Origin: Amoebophrya sp. A120
Taxonomy: Eukaryota; Sar; Dinophyceae; Syndiniales; Amoebophryaceae
Reading direction: 5' to 3'
NCBI GenBank assembly: GCA_905178155.1
Contig: CAJINV010000005.1
Coordinates: forward strand, 6,980,356-7,044,355
Length of the DNA: 64,000 nucleotides
Part shown: piece after piece, positions 11,008 through 21,981 of the stretch
Layout: every line of letters begins with the position of its first letter
Numbering within the stretch: the first letter of the stretch is position 1
Notes under the pieces: model-generated
What the model was told of the DNA's origin: nothing
Database searches by the model: none
What the model saw: the letters and a program-made list of their open reading frames with translations, nothing else
Made by a program: the position numbers and the translations under genes

Positions 11008-14000
11008 ATGACCGAGCCGGCTCCTCCGAAGCCGAACAAGCAGCACGTGCACATCGTGGCGGAGATCGGCATCAACCACAATGTATCCTGTACAAACGTA
11101 TCGTACTCGCATTGCAATCATGCATTACAAATCCCTTTCTTAAGCCAAATCTGCATTACAAATTTCATTTCTCATGCTGCAGAAATTTGTATTGCATTTA
11201 TACGAATACGATTTTTTTGCAATGCATACAATGGGGACATTGAACTCTGCAAGAAGCTGATCATGCTCGCGAAAACGGCCGGGTGCGACTCCGTGAAAAT
11301 CCAGAAGCGAAACCCCGATGTCTGCGTTCCGGAGGACCAGAAGCTATCAAATGCAAAAATGTCTGGGTCTGGAAGAATGCAAGACTTGCCATGCATATTT
11401 CTCATGACCCATGATGCCTGTAATGCATTACCTAGCATCGCAGACTTTTACAGGGCTTCCTGATGCACCTTCCGCATGAGAAATGCCCCCTCCGTGTAGC
11501 ACAAATTGCACCCCTCTTGCTGGTCATGCAATACAATTTTATTTAGAGTCTACAAACAGCATGACAAGTTGCAATCTTCCAGACCCAGACACTTTTGCAG
11601 TTGATAGAAACAGAAGATGCGCGACACGCCGTGGGGGCGGATGACGTTATCAACTGCAAAAATGTCTGGGTCTGGAGGGATGCGAACTTGTAATGCTAGC
11701 TCTCCATACCCAGGAAATCTGTATTGCATAGCCAACAATGAAAGTCGCAGCCTCTTTTGTACATGCAAAAACGCAGTATCTCATGCGGATTTCCTATGAG
11801 AAAGGGAAAGCGTTCTCAAAAGTTGTCATGCTGTAATGCATGCGGAACTGTTTCCATCATCCACATTTTAGCATCACAAGTTTCCAGGCCCAGACACTTT
11901 TGCAATGCATAGACGTATCTGGAATACAAGTGGAAATTGGAATTCAACGAAGAGCAGATCAAAGAGCTGATCGAGTACAGCAAGTGGATCGGGATCACGT
12001 TTTTCGCTTCCGTTTGGGACATATGCATTGCAAAACTGACGTACGTACGTAGAAATTGCATTACAAATTTTCTCAAGAAGAAAAATACAATTTGTCATGC
12101 GTGTTCAGGTAGAGAAAGAGAATTGAACTTGTCATGGATAGCTGCAATTACTACGAGTACGATACTTTTGGAGAGAATAGGACAAGGAAAGCTGCGATAT
12201 GATGTGCAAGTACGGCGGATTGTCGAAAATCCCCTCGGCTTTGATCACGGATTTGGAACTCTGCGAGTACGCAAGGAAAAAGTTCGAAACGCTGATCATT
12301 TCGACCGGTAAAGTTGAGAAGAGTTACGCGGTGATAGACATTGACATAGATGATTTAGGTTTTTGCATCCGCGAAACAGAGGCATTGGCTTGTGATGCCT
12401 CTGCATGATAGATCAGTCCAACAGCTTTACTGACCATTTTCGAATGTTTCTGTATAAGGAGTACTCCTGCATGACAAACAGCACAATCCAAAACTCTTTA
12501 GAAAACAGGTATGTCCACCGAAGAGGAGATCGAGGCCTGTGTGAAGGTGTGCGACCCGGATATCATCATGCACACGAATTCGACCTACCCGTGCCCCTAC
12601 GAGGATTTGAACCTGCGGTACATCACGCACCTGAAGGACAAATACCCGGAAAAAATCATCGGCTACTCCGGCCATGAGTACGGATTGGTTACCACATTTT
12701 GCGCGGTCGCGCTCGGCGCGCTGTACGTCGAGCGACATATCACGTGGGATAGGAACATGTGGGGGTCTATGGGAGTGTCAGAACCGAAATCGTCAGAGTT
12801 GAAATGATTTGTCATGCACAGATGGATGCCAGTTGGAACCCAGTTTCCAAGTAGCGCATGTCAAATTTTGGCGGTCCTTCAATCCAGTTTGTCACGCTGT
12901 TTAGGCAAAGAAGACGGATTTTCCCATGCTACTTTAGCAGCTCGAGCTCTAACCCCAAACAGGCTTACAATCGGCCTCACTTGCCTGCTCTGCAAGACAC
13001 ATACCCCGCGTCGTGCATTTTATGCATGACAAATCATTTCAACTTTGTCGATTTCAAACCTGACGCTTCCATAGGGTCGGATCAGCTGTCATCCGTGGAG
13101 CCGGCGGGGTTGTTGAAATTAGTGAAGGGCATATGCAAGAAAAAAACTGTGTAAGTGTAACTCTGTAATGCAGAATATGCAACAGATCTACGCCTGTCAT
13201 GCCACACAGCCACGAAGTCCTTTTTTCATGTGTGTTTTCCCTTACAAGCCGCGCATGACAGGTTCTCTCTGTTATGTAGACTAAATTTGTGATGCTGTCA
13301 GCCAAAGAGAGTTGCACTCACACAGTTTTTTTCTTGGATAGGGCATCCGGGATTCCAGCGAGTCGTTGGCTTACGAACCATATGGTTTGCTCAAATGTTA
13401 CAATCTCAAACGTTACAATAACATCATCTCAAATTTTCCTGACCGAACATCATGAGTACTGTACAGAGACTTGGGCTTTCGCGATACAAATTTCGCGAGA
13501 TAATTCTCATGGGGTTGGGAGCTCCGAAACTTGTCATGCGTGCTCCTGTGGGAGTCGGCCAGATGTTGCGCATCGTGCAACACAAATTCCAGATTCTATG
13601 GTATACCGATTTGAGATTGTAACACCTGGGCGGGTTATAAACTAGGGCCGAGGATTATGCAACGTAATTTTCCCGTACATGTACAAAATGCATGACAAGC
13701 TTCACCAATGTGGAGTGTAACACTTGTCATGCTAAACTAGGACTGAAGCCCAGTTTTGTCATGCAGAAGCCACATTTGTACGTGTGCAGGAAATTTACTG
13801 TGGATAAGGATTCTGTTCGACCGGGAAAACTCGAAGAAGGTCAGTTTGCGCCCGCAGCTATCCTGTGCAAACGTATCGTAGTCGTATTGCAGTCATGCAT
13901 TACAAATCTTTTTGTTAAGGCAAATCAGCATTACACCCCCCACGCTGAGGAAATTTGTAATGCATTTATACGAGTACGAATACGATACTTTTGCAATTTA

Positions 14001-14018
14001 TAGCAGCCGAAGAAGTAG
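11008..14018 (+). CDS. N-acetylneuraminate (sialic acid) synthase, NeuB family
   Basis: Condenses phosphoenolpyruvate with an N-acetylated hexose to make a nonulosonic acid such as Neu5Ac. Eleven exons (11008-11083, 11234-11344, 11612-11647, 11917-12021, 12185-12307, 12509-12767, 13079-13131, 13346-13380, 13645-13655, 13812-13858, 14008-14018) give 288 residues. Family marks: HIVAEIGINHNGD at the start, DSVKIQKR, TPWGRMTYLEYKWKLEF, FFASVWD, STGMSTEEEIE, NSTYPCPYEDLNLRYI, IGYSGHEYGL and VERHITWDRNMWGSDQLSS. The glutamate, lysine and histidine positions of the family active site are therefore present. It ends soon after the barrel, so the antifreeze-like (SAF) domain of bacterial NeuB (about 340-350 residues) is absent. 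Only intron 12308-12508 is GT-AG. Substrate could instead be a legionaminic- or KDN-type precursor. Confidence 0.93.
11084..11228 (+). mobile_element. Introner element, family A (NeuB)
   Basis: Starts TATCCTGTACAAACGTATCG and ends TTTTTTTGCAATGCATA. Flanked by exact CAATG. Core GCATTACAAAT appears in both orientations. Confidence 0.92.
11345..11606 (+). mobile_element. Introner element, family C (NeuB)
   Basis: Starts TATCAAATGCAAAAATGTCT and ends CACTTTTGCAGTTGATA. Flanks GAAGC/GAAAC (4 of 5). Confidence 0.88.
11648..11911 (+). mobile_element. Introner element, family C (NeuB)
   Basis: Starts TATCAACTGCAAAAATGTCT and ends CACTTTTGCAATGCATA. Flanked by exact GACGT. It lies only 36 exonic bases after the preceding copy of the same family. 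Confidence 0.92.
12022..12179 (+). mobile_element. Introner element, family A (NeuB)
   Basis: Starts TATGCATTGCAAAACTGACG; the right arm holds TACGAGTACGATACTTTTGG and ends GAATA. Flanked by exact GGACA. Confidence 0.9.
12768..13073 (+). mobile_element. Introner element, family D (NeuB)
   Basis: Starts TATGGGAGTGTCAGAACCG and ends CCTGACGCTTCCATA. Flanked by exact GGGTC. Confidence 0.92.
13132..13340 (+). mobile_element. Introner element, family G (NeuB)
   Basis: Starts TATGCAAGAAAAAAACTGTG and ends CACAGTTTTTTTCTTGGATA. Flanked by exact GGGCA. Confidence 0.92.
13381..13639 (+). mobile_element. Introner element, family F (NeuB)
   Basis: Starts TATGGTTTGCTCAAATGTTA; the right arm has GATTTGAGATTGTAACACC and ends GGGTTATA. 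Flanks AACCA/AACTA (4 of 5). Confidence 0.87.
13656..13806 (+). mobile_element. Introner element, family B (NeuB)
   Basis: Starts TATGCAACGTAATTTTCCCG and ends AAATTTACTGTGGATA. Flanked by exact AGGAT. It bounds the 11-base exon 13645-13655. Confidence 0.9.
13859..14002 (+). mobile_element. Introner element, family A (NeuB)
   Basis: Starts TATCCTGTGCAAACGTATCG and ends CGATACTTTTGCAATTTATA. Flanked by exact GCAGC. Confidence 0.9.
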
Positions 14019-15516
14019 TGAAGGCTTGTTTGGCATTTTTGCAGGGGCAACTGGGGGTGATCTCTGTGTGTGTGATTATCTGTAGGGCTACCCAGGAGTG
14101 AAAAGAACTTGACAGACCTCGGCTCTGCCGGCCGTATTAAACTTCAATTCACGGATTCTATCTTGCTGAATTTTTACCTGATGAGGTCGATTCTGCGATC
14201 ATTCACATCTATTTTTTCAACGCTAATTTGCCCTCTTTATCTTTTCAAAGAAATGTTGTTAGTAATTGTGATTTGATTTTTTGACAGAGACGCAGATGAA
14301 AGATTGAGATATTAGTTGATGGTAGCGATTATATGTAACTGCTTTCACAGAAGGTGGAGTTGTTAGCCCTTTTTGTCGTCCTCGAGACGTCTCCTGAAAC
14401 CGATGAAAGTAATATGAAAAAAGTTTGACGAATGAGCAAAAGCGCGTGCTGGCGCACAGTCTGTCAGGGTCGCGTTGGCCGCGAGCTTCCGTGGTCGTAG
14501 TGGTACTTGAGAAAAAAAAAAACCGAAAGCAAACTGCCCTTTTGTCGCTGTTCAGCTGATGTTCTTGCTCATGATGTGAAACAGATTCGATTGGTATTCG
14601 ACAAGACTATCGATCGGTTTGTACCGTACCTCTATTCGAGAATATCGGTTGTCTACTTCCGTGGTCGTACACATAGTCTTCAAGCAGGCGAATGATTATC
14701 GGTCTCGTCTTCTAATTGAAAGTCGTATTCGTAATGATACTTCCTTGTTTTTCCTCGTATTATCGATTGCTTTTTCCTCGTACGATGTTGTATAGTGGTA
14801 TAAGCATTTTATTTCCTCGTACTACCGGTCGTGTGGCTCTGATCGATCATCGGTCTGATTGTGGTATTCGTTCAACAACTCACATTTCAATATTTCTTCG
14901 GTTCGTCACACGGCGCTGCTGCTCCGGCGCAGAAGTTTTTAGGCGACGGTTGCGTTACTTACGTACGAGTTTTCACTTCGTATAGCTTTATTGATCGAAC
15001 ATGACGTGTACTAGGGCTTTCCTGTGCTAAAAATATTTCCATTCTGGTCTGCTGGCTTTTCTGCGCAGTGCTTTGACAGAAAATCAAAATAATTCCTCCG
15101 ACAGGTTTTGGTGCGAAAACTTTCTTGACTTGTTGGTCGTCCCCACGTCTGCAAGCCCTGAAAGAACACAGAAGTACTACCGCATTTAACATTTCACGAC
15201 TTCGATTTTTCGAACAACAAACTTAAGCTTTTTTCTTCTATAGTACGAGACAACTAGTACAATGAACTGTAGTTTGAGCAGTCACCTTGATCTTCTATCT
15301 TTTACAAACAAACAAAATCACTATCCCTAAATACGCCTGCTGCAACGTTAGCTACGACGTGCGAAAAGGTGTAATCACTGCTGCTCAAAAGTAGCGCTGT
15401 TTCCTGCTCAACAGAAGTACTTCTTGTAGACGAGTATTTCAATTTCTGTTGCTTTTCATCCAGAAGTAGATCCACGTGAAGTTGTAGCCTTCACTGCTGT
15501 GTCACCACCAAGGAAC
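14019..15516. other. Intergenic, nothing recognised
   Basis: AT- and TCG-rich spacer with several short open frames of no coding character. No introner element or repeat found. Confidence 0.4.
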
Positions 15517-18000
15517 ATGACTTTCACGACTCGAGGCGCTCCTGTCGGACCACGTCAACAGCGGCCCGCAGGTCGTCCCGCAGGTCGTTCCAGCATGATC
15601 ACCGCGAGCTATGAGACTGCACAACAACTCTCCCTCGTTTTCAACTCTCATGAAAAACACTAACTCCACCCCTTGCCTTGTGCCACTAGCTACCATGCAT
15701 GACAGATTTATTCCGAAGCCGAAACAGCACTAAAATCGGCCGTGAATTTGATGTCATGCACCAAAATCTGCATCTGTGTGAGCACTCGTGTTGCTGTGGA
15801 TGCCATCCAAATGAGGGGGAGGTGCAGTTGTGCACTCTCATACGAGCACGACGACGCGTAGAAGTCGTGCTCGCGCCCCCTGGTCGACGTTTCCGGCGTA
15901 CAAGAAGAGGAGCACCAGAACTATGCGCCGCCGGCTATCGTGCGTAAAAACGTCGTCTCCACGCCAGAATCTAGACGGTGACTTTGCAACACAAATCCAG
16001 AGGCTTTAGGAATCGCGGATCATGACTAGTTTGGCGCTGGTGCAGTGTAATCTTGCCGAGCTAGCCCAGACGCATTTTTACAATAAATTCGCCCAGTTGA
16101 TGTTCTGATTAGTGCATTGCAGCTTCCCAAGGGCCATTACGAAACGCCTCTCATATAAGTTGAGAAACATCCTGCGCATACAAATTGACAAAAAAAAATT
16201 GCATAACAGCGCTGGAGGGGTGGGGACGTCTTTGTATAGGATACCGGTTACCTTTGCGGAGGAGTAAGTTCCTGCTTGCTGCAAGTACCGCCGTGCGCGT
16301 CGCGATGGTACCAACATGCACGACGTCGACCCTAGAAGTGCTATCGCCTGGCCCACGTCTCGTCGGTGCCGTGAACGTGGAGAAAATCAACGCACAGCAG
16401 CAATCACAGCAGCAGGGCAATGCTGGAAACGGCAGCGGCACCACGACGAACACAGCGCAAACTGCGCAGCCGAGCTCGAAGACGAACGAGGGCAATTGCA
16501 ATGGCGGCGGCTCCTGTATGAAAAAGCAAACTTCGCATTACTTCAGCTTTCTAATACGTACATCTATCACGAAGATAGCACCGACGCTGCTCTTCTTGCG
16601 CTATCCTCTTTGCATCACGTCGAGGACCGCGAGTGTGAAGGGGTGGCGCGTTGTATAGGGCTAGGGGGCCAGCAGGCATTGGAAGTGAAGGAAGCTGTTT
16701 TTTCTTATGCATAGTATGCGGCCAGAACACCAGTGGTGAGGAGCTGCAAAGGATGAAAGACGGGACACCGAAGGCCGTCATCGGTCAGTTTTCCGACCCA
16801 CACAAAGGGCCTGATGTGGTCCCGGACCCGGCAGAACAACCGCCGCGAGGACCTTCTTCCGCATCACGGCTGCAAGCTTCTCAGCGCGTACCGTCCAGTG
16901 AGGGAGCAGGCACAGGGACAAGCACTGCTGCTGCTGCAGGCGGGCACCAGGACCCGGACCAGCCCAGGAATCCAACTGATCTCGCGGCCGCCGCTTCCTT
17001 GTCTACCAAAAGAACGACCAGCAAGACGGGGGGATCGCCACCTGGCGTTGATGAAGCTTCCACGAGGACCAGCGGCAACGAGATTACACCTGGAGATCCA
17101 CTAAAGGCTGCTGCTGCAGGCGAGCACCAGAGTGCTGGAGAACCACCACCACGATGTGAGACGCTGACGGATGGCCAGGCGGAGGGAGTCCTGTGTGCGT
17201 TGCCGAACGGGTCGACGTACCAGGGGCAGTGGAAGGACGGCAAGAGGCACGGCGAAGGTGTGTACACGTGGGAGAATGGGGCGAGGTACAATGGGCAGTG
17301 GGTGAATGGCAAGAGGGGCGGCAGCGGTGACACGTGGGCGGACGGGAGGACTGTGTACGTTGGGCAGTACAAGGACGACAAGCCACACGGCGAGGGCACG
17401 CATACGTTGCCGGACGGGTCGACGTACAAGGGGCAGTGGAAGGGCGGAAAGATGCACGGCGAAGGTGTGTACACGTGGCCGGACGGGGCGACGTACGATG
17501 GGCAGTGGGAGTATGGCAAGAGGGACGGCAACGGTGTGTACAAGCTTCCGGACGTGTCGACGTACGAAGGGCAGTACAAGGACGACAAGAAGCATGGCAA
17601 AGGTGTGCTCACGTGGTCGGACGGGCGGAAGTACGACGGGGAGTGGGAGTATGGCAAGAAGCATGGCAGCGGTTTGTACACGTGGGCGGATGGGACGACG
17701 TACGACGGGCAGTGGCAGTATGACAACATGGACGGCAGCGGTGTGTGCACGTGGGCGGACAGGAGCAAGTACGACGGGCGGTGGCAGGATGGCTTGAGGC
17801 ACGGCGATGGCAAGTACACACGCCCTGGTGGGACGACTTCCTGGGAGGGATCATGGTGGGAAGATAAAGCAGGCTTGCCTCATTATCTCAATCCGCTGCC
17901 CGACCTCGGGACTTGCACGACGGACGGCCATCAGTGGCTGGTCCCCGTGCGGTTTGAAGATTGCAAACCGTGGAAGTGGGGGGATTTTTCTCCGTTTTAG
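15517..18000 (+). CDS. MORN-repeat protein
   Basis: Exons 15517-15609, 15848-15935, 16249-16515 and 16715-18000 give 577 residues. The first 60 residues are Arg-rich and basic; then come a short hydrophobic stretch, a Gln/Asn/Gly-rich linker and a Pro/Ser/Ala-rich linker. From about 17200 to 17860 there are about nine tandem MORN units of 23 residues (type YxGQWKDGKRHGEGVYTW). The protein ends with a short Trp-rich tail (HQWLVPVRFEDCKPWKWGDF). MORN arrays bind membranes or scaffold the cortex and cytokinetic structures in alveolates (family knowledge); this one has no catalytic domain. Two introns are introner elements and the third (16516-16714) is GT-AG. The 69-base DNA periodicity follows the repeats. 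The MORN array is certain. The joining of the basic N-terminal exons is supported by frame and by paired repeats, but needs transcript data. Confidence 0.85.
15610..15842 (+). mobile_element. Introner element, family H (MORN gene)
   Basis: Starts TATGAGACTGCACAACAACT and ends GTTGTGCACTCTCATA. Flanked by exact CGAGC. It is 233 bases, like the copy at 9611. Confidence 0.9.
15936..16243 (+). mobile_element. Introner element, family E (MORN gene)
   Basis: Starts TATCGTGCGTAAAAACGTCG; ends GGGGACGTCTTTGTATAGGATA, written here in two parts: GGGGACGTCTTTG then TATAGGATA. Flanks CCGGC/CCGGT (4 of 5). Interior resembles the family E copy at 57348. Confidence 0.85.
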
Positions 18001-19509
18001 GACGACACGCCCCAATAACCCCTAGCAGCCCTCCCCTATGTTGCTAGCAAGATGATGATGATGATGATGATGACCCGTGGTCTCCGTGCTAAGGTGGTCG
18101 TGAGGGTCATGGTGATTTTTATGGCGAGCAGGTGTGTATACATAGGGGTGACGAGACTCGAACGGCTACCGAAGGATCGTTGCGGGAACCGTCGGACAAT
18201 GTCACTGTATGTCATGCGCGTCAGCTCGACCATAAAGCGAAGGCAGCACACGAAGATGCGTAGTGCCAGCTCGTCAACAAAGAAGACAGCAGCATCAGGC
18301 GACTTGCTGTGCGTCAACTTGCTTCATCTCTCTTCACAACTTACTAGAACTATATTTATCAGGCTTTGAGCTGATTTTCATTTTTTTTTTACGGCTCAAG
18401 TTTCTTTTTTTGGTTTTCTCATCGGGTTTTTCTTTATCATTCTTATATCTCTTTTGTTCTCCTTCTCCATTTACTACTTTTCCAAAATGCAACGCTTCCA
18501 TGCCTACTTCACCTCCGCCTCCTCCTGCGCCACCGCTCTTCTTCCCTGATTCCGCGACCTACATAGCACGTCCCGGCCCCGGGGCCAACGCCGCAAGGGT
18601 TTCAGGGTACTAAAGGGTTTGTTTAGGGTTCTTAACCTGAATTTGTCAGGCTTTGAGCTGATTTTTACGGCGAGCTGGAGTGCAGCTCTTCCCTAAAGTT
18701 CTCATGTTTGTTCGGTTCGTCTGGTGACATAGTACTAATGCTTTGCATCAGGCTTTATTTTTTTTTGATTTTCTACTTGTTATTTATATTTCTGACGATT
18801 GCGATTCTAGTGCAAGAATATGAGCAAGTGTTTCTGTTTAGATTTACATTCCATTTTTACAACTAAAGACCAACAGTGATTTATAATCGTTTTGTGTATC
18901 TGTATTAGCCCCTTTATTTTCTCACTTCTTTTTTCAACAACGACAGCCCCATGTAAAGATGAAGGCGCCAGCATTCCCCGGGGCGTCCAACTACGAGACG
19001 CGGTCACCATGGACCCAAAAACTCACGCCCAAAAGTAGCCTCCGCGTGCTCGTGTCTGAATGAAGATGATACAACACTAAAAATCAAGCTCGTGCAAATT
19101 ATCGCCATCGGGCAAATTGCAAAATCTTCCACCTCCATCGTGTTAGCAACATGCTTTGGACGGATGTTCCGGTGGATTCTATCGTGGACAACGATGCCGA
19201 GTGCATAACAGAATTCCACGCTTTTCCTGATCAGGGTAGTAGTGAGCAGCGAAATGATATCCTTCGAAAAGACGTCGCTTCATTCTGATTAGTTCGAATC
19301 GCGCATGACAGATTTGCATTTCCCGTGTGATGCGCATGACAAATTGCATTCTCCCCTGCGCATGACAAATCTCAACTTGCCAATGCAGCACGACTTTTAA
19401 GCGCATCACCGCCCAAATTTACATCCAGAAATATGGCATGCACATTTGTCGTCTTTGGTCGATGTTGGTGGTCTGCAGTGGAAGGCTAGTAAGGATGTGT
19501 TGCAGGTAG
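18001..19509. other. Spacer with microsatellite and small repeats
   Basis: Holds a GAT microsatellite at about 18051-18072 and the 20-base sequence TCAGGCTTTGAGCTGATTTT twice (18359-18378, 18656-18675). A small open frame from ATG 18959 may be a first exon of the 19.5 kb gene. The stretch 19280-19400 carries several GCATGACAAATC-type motifs like those inside introns, so part of this spacer may be intronic. Confidence 0.4.
19109..19158 (+). repeat. 50-base repeat, copy 1
   Basis: Begins CGGGCAAATTGCAA and ends GTTAGCAACATGCTTT. It matches 21011-21060 with about two differences. Confidence 0.75.
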
Positions 19510-20026
19510 ATGACCACGACCAAAGACGACCCGGCTTGCTGGTATACACTTTTTCCCGGCGTGATCAAGGTGGGGATGGGGCACAGGTTGTGGAACGACG
19601 TGAAGGGCTGCGTGGAAATCATCGCGCAGGCTTGTGCGGAGATACGGAAATACTGCCGGGCGCCGTGCGGGAGCGGTGCGCAGCAGGCAGAATACCTGCA
19701 AGCGATCGAGGAGCTCTTGCTGGAGGCCGTGCACAAGATGGACCAGATCGTGGTTCGAGCCGATCCCCGGGAAGGATATCCCGGCAGAAGTGTTTACACA
19801 CGCGCAGCAGGGGTACGTGGAGAAGGGGAAGCGGAAAAAAGGAAAATCGCCTGCGAAGGACCTTGCCGCCCCGGAGACCTCCGGCGCCGCTTCTTCCAGC
19901 TCGTCGTCCAGTAAGTGGCCAAAAGGACCGACGTTCAGCTTCATCTCTCTCAGCACCACTCTCGACCACGTGGCCATTTCCCCGTCTGAGTCGAAGCGGG
20001 GTCCGCGCGTTGTGCTTGAGTACTAG
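19510..20026 (+). CDS. Unrecognised protein with an apparent frameshift
   Basis: Two overlapping open frames read as one protein if one base of the CCCC run at 19765-19768 is skipped. The first frame starts at ATG 19510 (TLFPGVIKVGMGHRLW, then Cys-containing CRAPCGSG and a helical EYLQAIEELLLEAVHKMDQI). The second continues GKDIPAEVFTHAQQGYVEKG, a Lys-rich linker and a Ser run, and stops at 20026. Together about 171 residues. An upstream exon at 18959 (MKAPAFPGASNYETRSPW) could be spliced on, but I cannot fix the donor. I do not recognise the family. The frame change may be a sequencing or assembly error, a real mutation, or a missed splice. Confidence 0.5.
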
Positions 20027-20224
20027 GAGTCCGACGGTGGCGAGTTGTCCAAGAGCAGTAATCGTCCTCCCGGGTGAGGCGTAGATCACGAGCATGGCCG
20101 CTTCCAGAATGTCCGACCTGTCCGCCCGCCGTTTCGAGACGCATCCGCGGGCGCAGTTTTGAACTAGCTAGTTAATTATCTGATAAACGCCACATGCATG
20201 CACACCATAAGTAGTGTATTATAT

Positions 20225-20927
20225 GTAGTGAGGTCACCGAACGGTTCTAACCGGGGAGTTTTTTTGCCAGCCAGACAGCAAAACGGCCGCCAGTTTTCAA
20301 GCGGGCGGAAGTGTTTTTGGACATAAAAAATTTGCAATTATCAAGCGGCCGGGGCTTTGCCAACAAACAAGCCCGGTCGAAAACTATCGATTCGCACTGG
20401 ATAAAACGACGCAGGGGAGCCGGCAAAAGGGGCGCCCTTCTGAGGCGCCCGCCGCCTTGGTTTCTGGCGATTTGGGGCGCCCAAAAAGGGGCGCGCAAAA
20501 AGTGCGACCATTTTCAAAACCGCGAATCCGCATGGCACGGCCGCGACTTCGGTGCATTTTGGGCGGCCGCGAAAGCGGCCGCCTTTTCGCCTGTTTCAGA
20601 GCCTTCGAAGCTTTGCAAAAAGCGCCGGCGTGAAAAATAAAAACGCGAAAAAGAAAAAGCGCCCCAGACGCGCAAAGCCAATCCGCATGCTACGGGCCCG
20701 ATTTTTCTTCGCTTTTTGGGCGCCCCCCGTGGCACCCGGATCGGCCCCATAGCATGCGGGCTGGCTTTCGGAGAGGGATTTCGAAGATTTGCCAAAATTT
20801 GCGATGTTTCTCGAGCGGCCGCCATACCGTGCGGCCTAACGCTACTCACGGCGGTATGGCGAGCCCAGAAAAAGCAAAGCCGCGGCCAAGGCGACGGCCG
20901 GCAAGAAAACGCCCACGACCTCACTAC
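20225..20927. repeat. GC-rich palindromic block with 11-base inverted ends
   Basis: About 700 bases, far more GC-rich than the surroundings. They are built of GCGGCCGC- and GGGGCGC-type words and several internal palindromes. The ends are GTAGTGAGGTC (20225-20235) and its exact reverse complement (20917-20927). No coding sense is seen. It may be a non-autonomous mobile element; I see no clear target duplication. Confidence 0.5.
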
Positions 20928-21010
20928 CTCCGCCCCGGCGGCTATATTTGGTTCAGGTACCTTAAATTTTTTTTTCAACTTTGAGCATTTCAATCCTGAC
21001 ACGCCCATAT

Positions 21011-21060
21011 CGGGCAAATTGCAAGGTCTTCCACCTCCATCGTGTTAGCAACATGCTTTG
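21011..21060 (+). repeat. 50-base repeat, copy 2
   Basis: Second copy of the 19109 sequence, just right of the GC-rich block. Confidence 0.75.
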
Positions 21061-21537
21061 AAGAAAGAATCGGTCGCCCGTCTTCCTACGCAAACGAACA
21101 GCCTCGGTCTGAAATCGTGTTGCCTTGATTGATATTCCCAGTTTCTTGTCTTTCGTGACGAAACATCCATTGCGTTTGGTTTAGTGCTATGCCTTCCTCT
21201 CGGTTGCCCTTGCCTGCCTCTCGTCATGTCGTGGTGGTGGTCGTCTGACTCAAGCATATGACTTCTTCCTCGGTTACTTACTAGAGCAGCCGGCGTTCTT
21301 CAGAAAGTAGTGAAAAAACGAAGTCCTACCTCCGAAATTCTAATTCCAATTCGCTTCTTTACTCGAAGTCGTGACGGTATGAGATTTCCAAAGACAGAAG
21401 TAAGTGGGTAGTTCTTCAGCACCACCCGAAGTAAGCATAAGTAGAATAGTACCCGAAGAAGTAGATAAAGTAGTAAGTTCTTGTGCCGGTTGTAAGTGCT
21501 AGAAAGTTTCTTAGCAACGGACCCCCCCTGCTCTTAC

Positions 21538-21981
21538 ATGATCAAGAAATCGACATCGAGGATCATCCCTACGGTAGTTTCGTTGCGGCCCACGATCTCT
21601 CCAGTGGCAACGACAAGCGCCTAACATGTACATGATGAAAGACCCGCATCTCTCATCTACTTCGCCATAGGAAAAACGACGTCCCTGCTCAACTGCAGCG
21701 ACTGCGACGAAATCTTCGTTCACGTCGCGGCTGTGGAGGCCTATCTATGGTTGAATGGCTACAGCTGGCCGATGTTTCCACCGTCCTGCCCTTGCTGTGT
21801 TCTTGCGAACCCGGTATCGCGCTTTTGTTGGCTGGCGGGCGATGTACTTGCTTGCGAGCAGTTTTTGTTCGGCAAAAACAACCCCGCCTGCCCTTGGGTG
21901 GATTGTGTTTTACTACTCTGGCTTGCCATTCATGAAGACCGATGTTCTATTTCAGTGTTGGTGCTGCGCCACGCTCGGTAA
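21538..21981 (+). pseudogene. Decayed paralog of the 31.3 kb secreted-protein gene
   Basis: The start (MIKKSTSR) and the block TTSLLNCSDCDEIFVHVAAV match the 31.3 kb gene (TTSLLNYDEIFVNAAAM). The preceding spacer also matches (TTCTTGTGCCGGTTGTA against TTCTTGTGCTGGTTGTA). The same frame is interrupted by one TAA at about 21622-21624 and then stays open to 21981 with a Cys/Trp-rich tail (PPSCPCCVLANP) not found in the paralog. The antisense open frame over it is a shadow. It is probably a pseudogene; an unrecognised small intron across the TAA is the alternative. Confidence 0.55.

Noticed and set aside
16881-17819. Long open frames on the reverse strand over the MORN array
   Set aside because: They mirror the 69-base coding repeat of the + strand and encode only Pro/Arg/Ser/His repeats.
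18595-18640. Telomere-like TTTAGGG words
   Set aside because: Only two or three scattered AGGGTTT words, not a tandem array.
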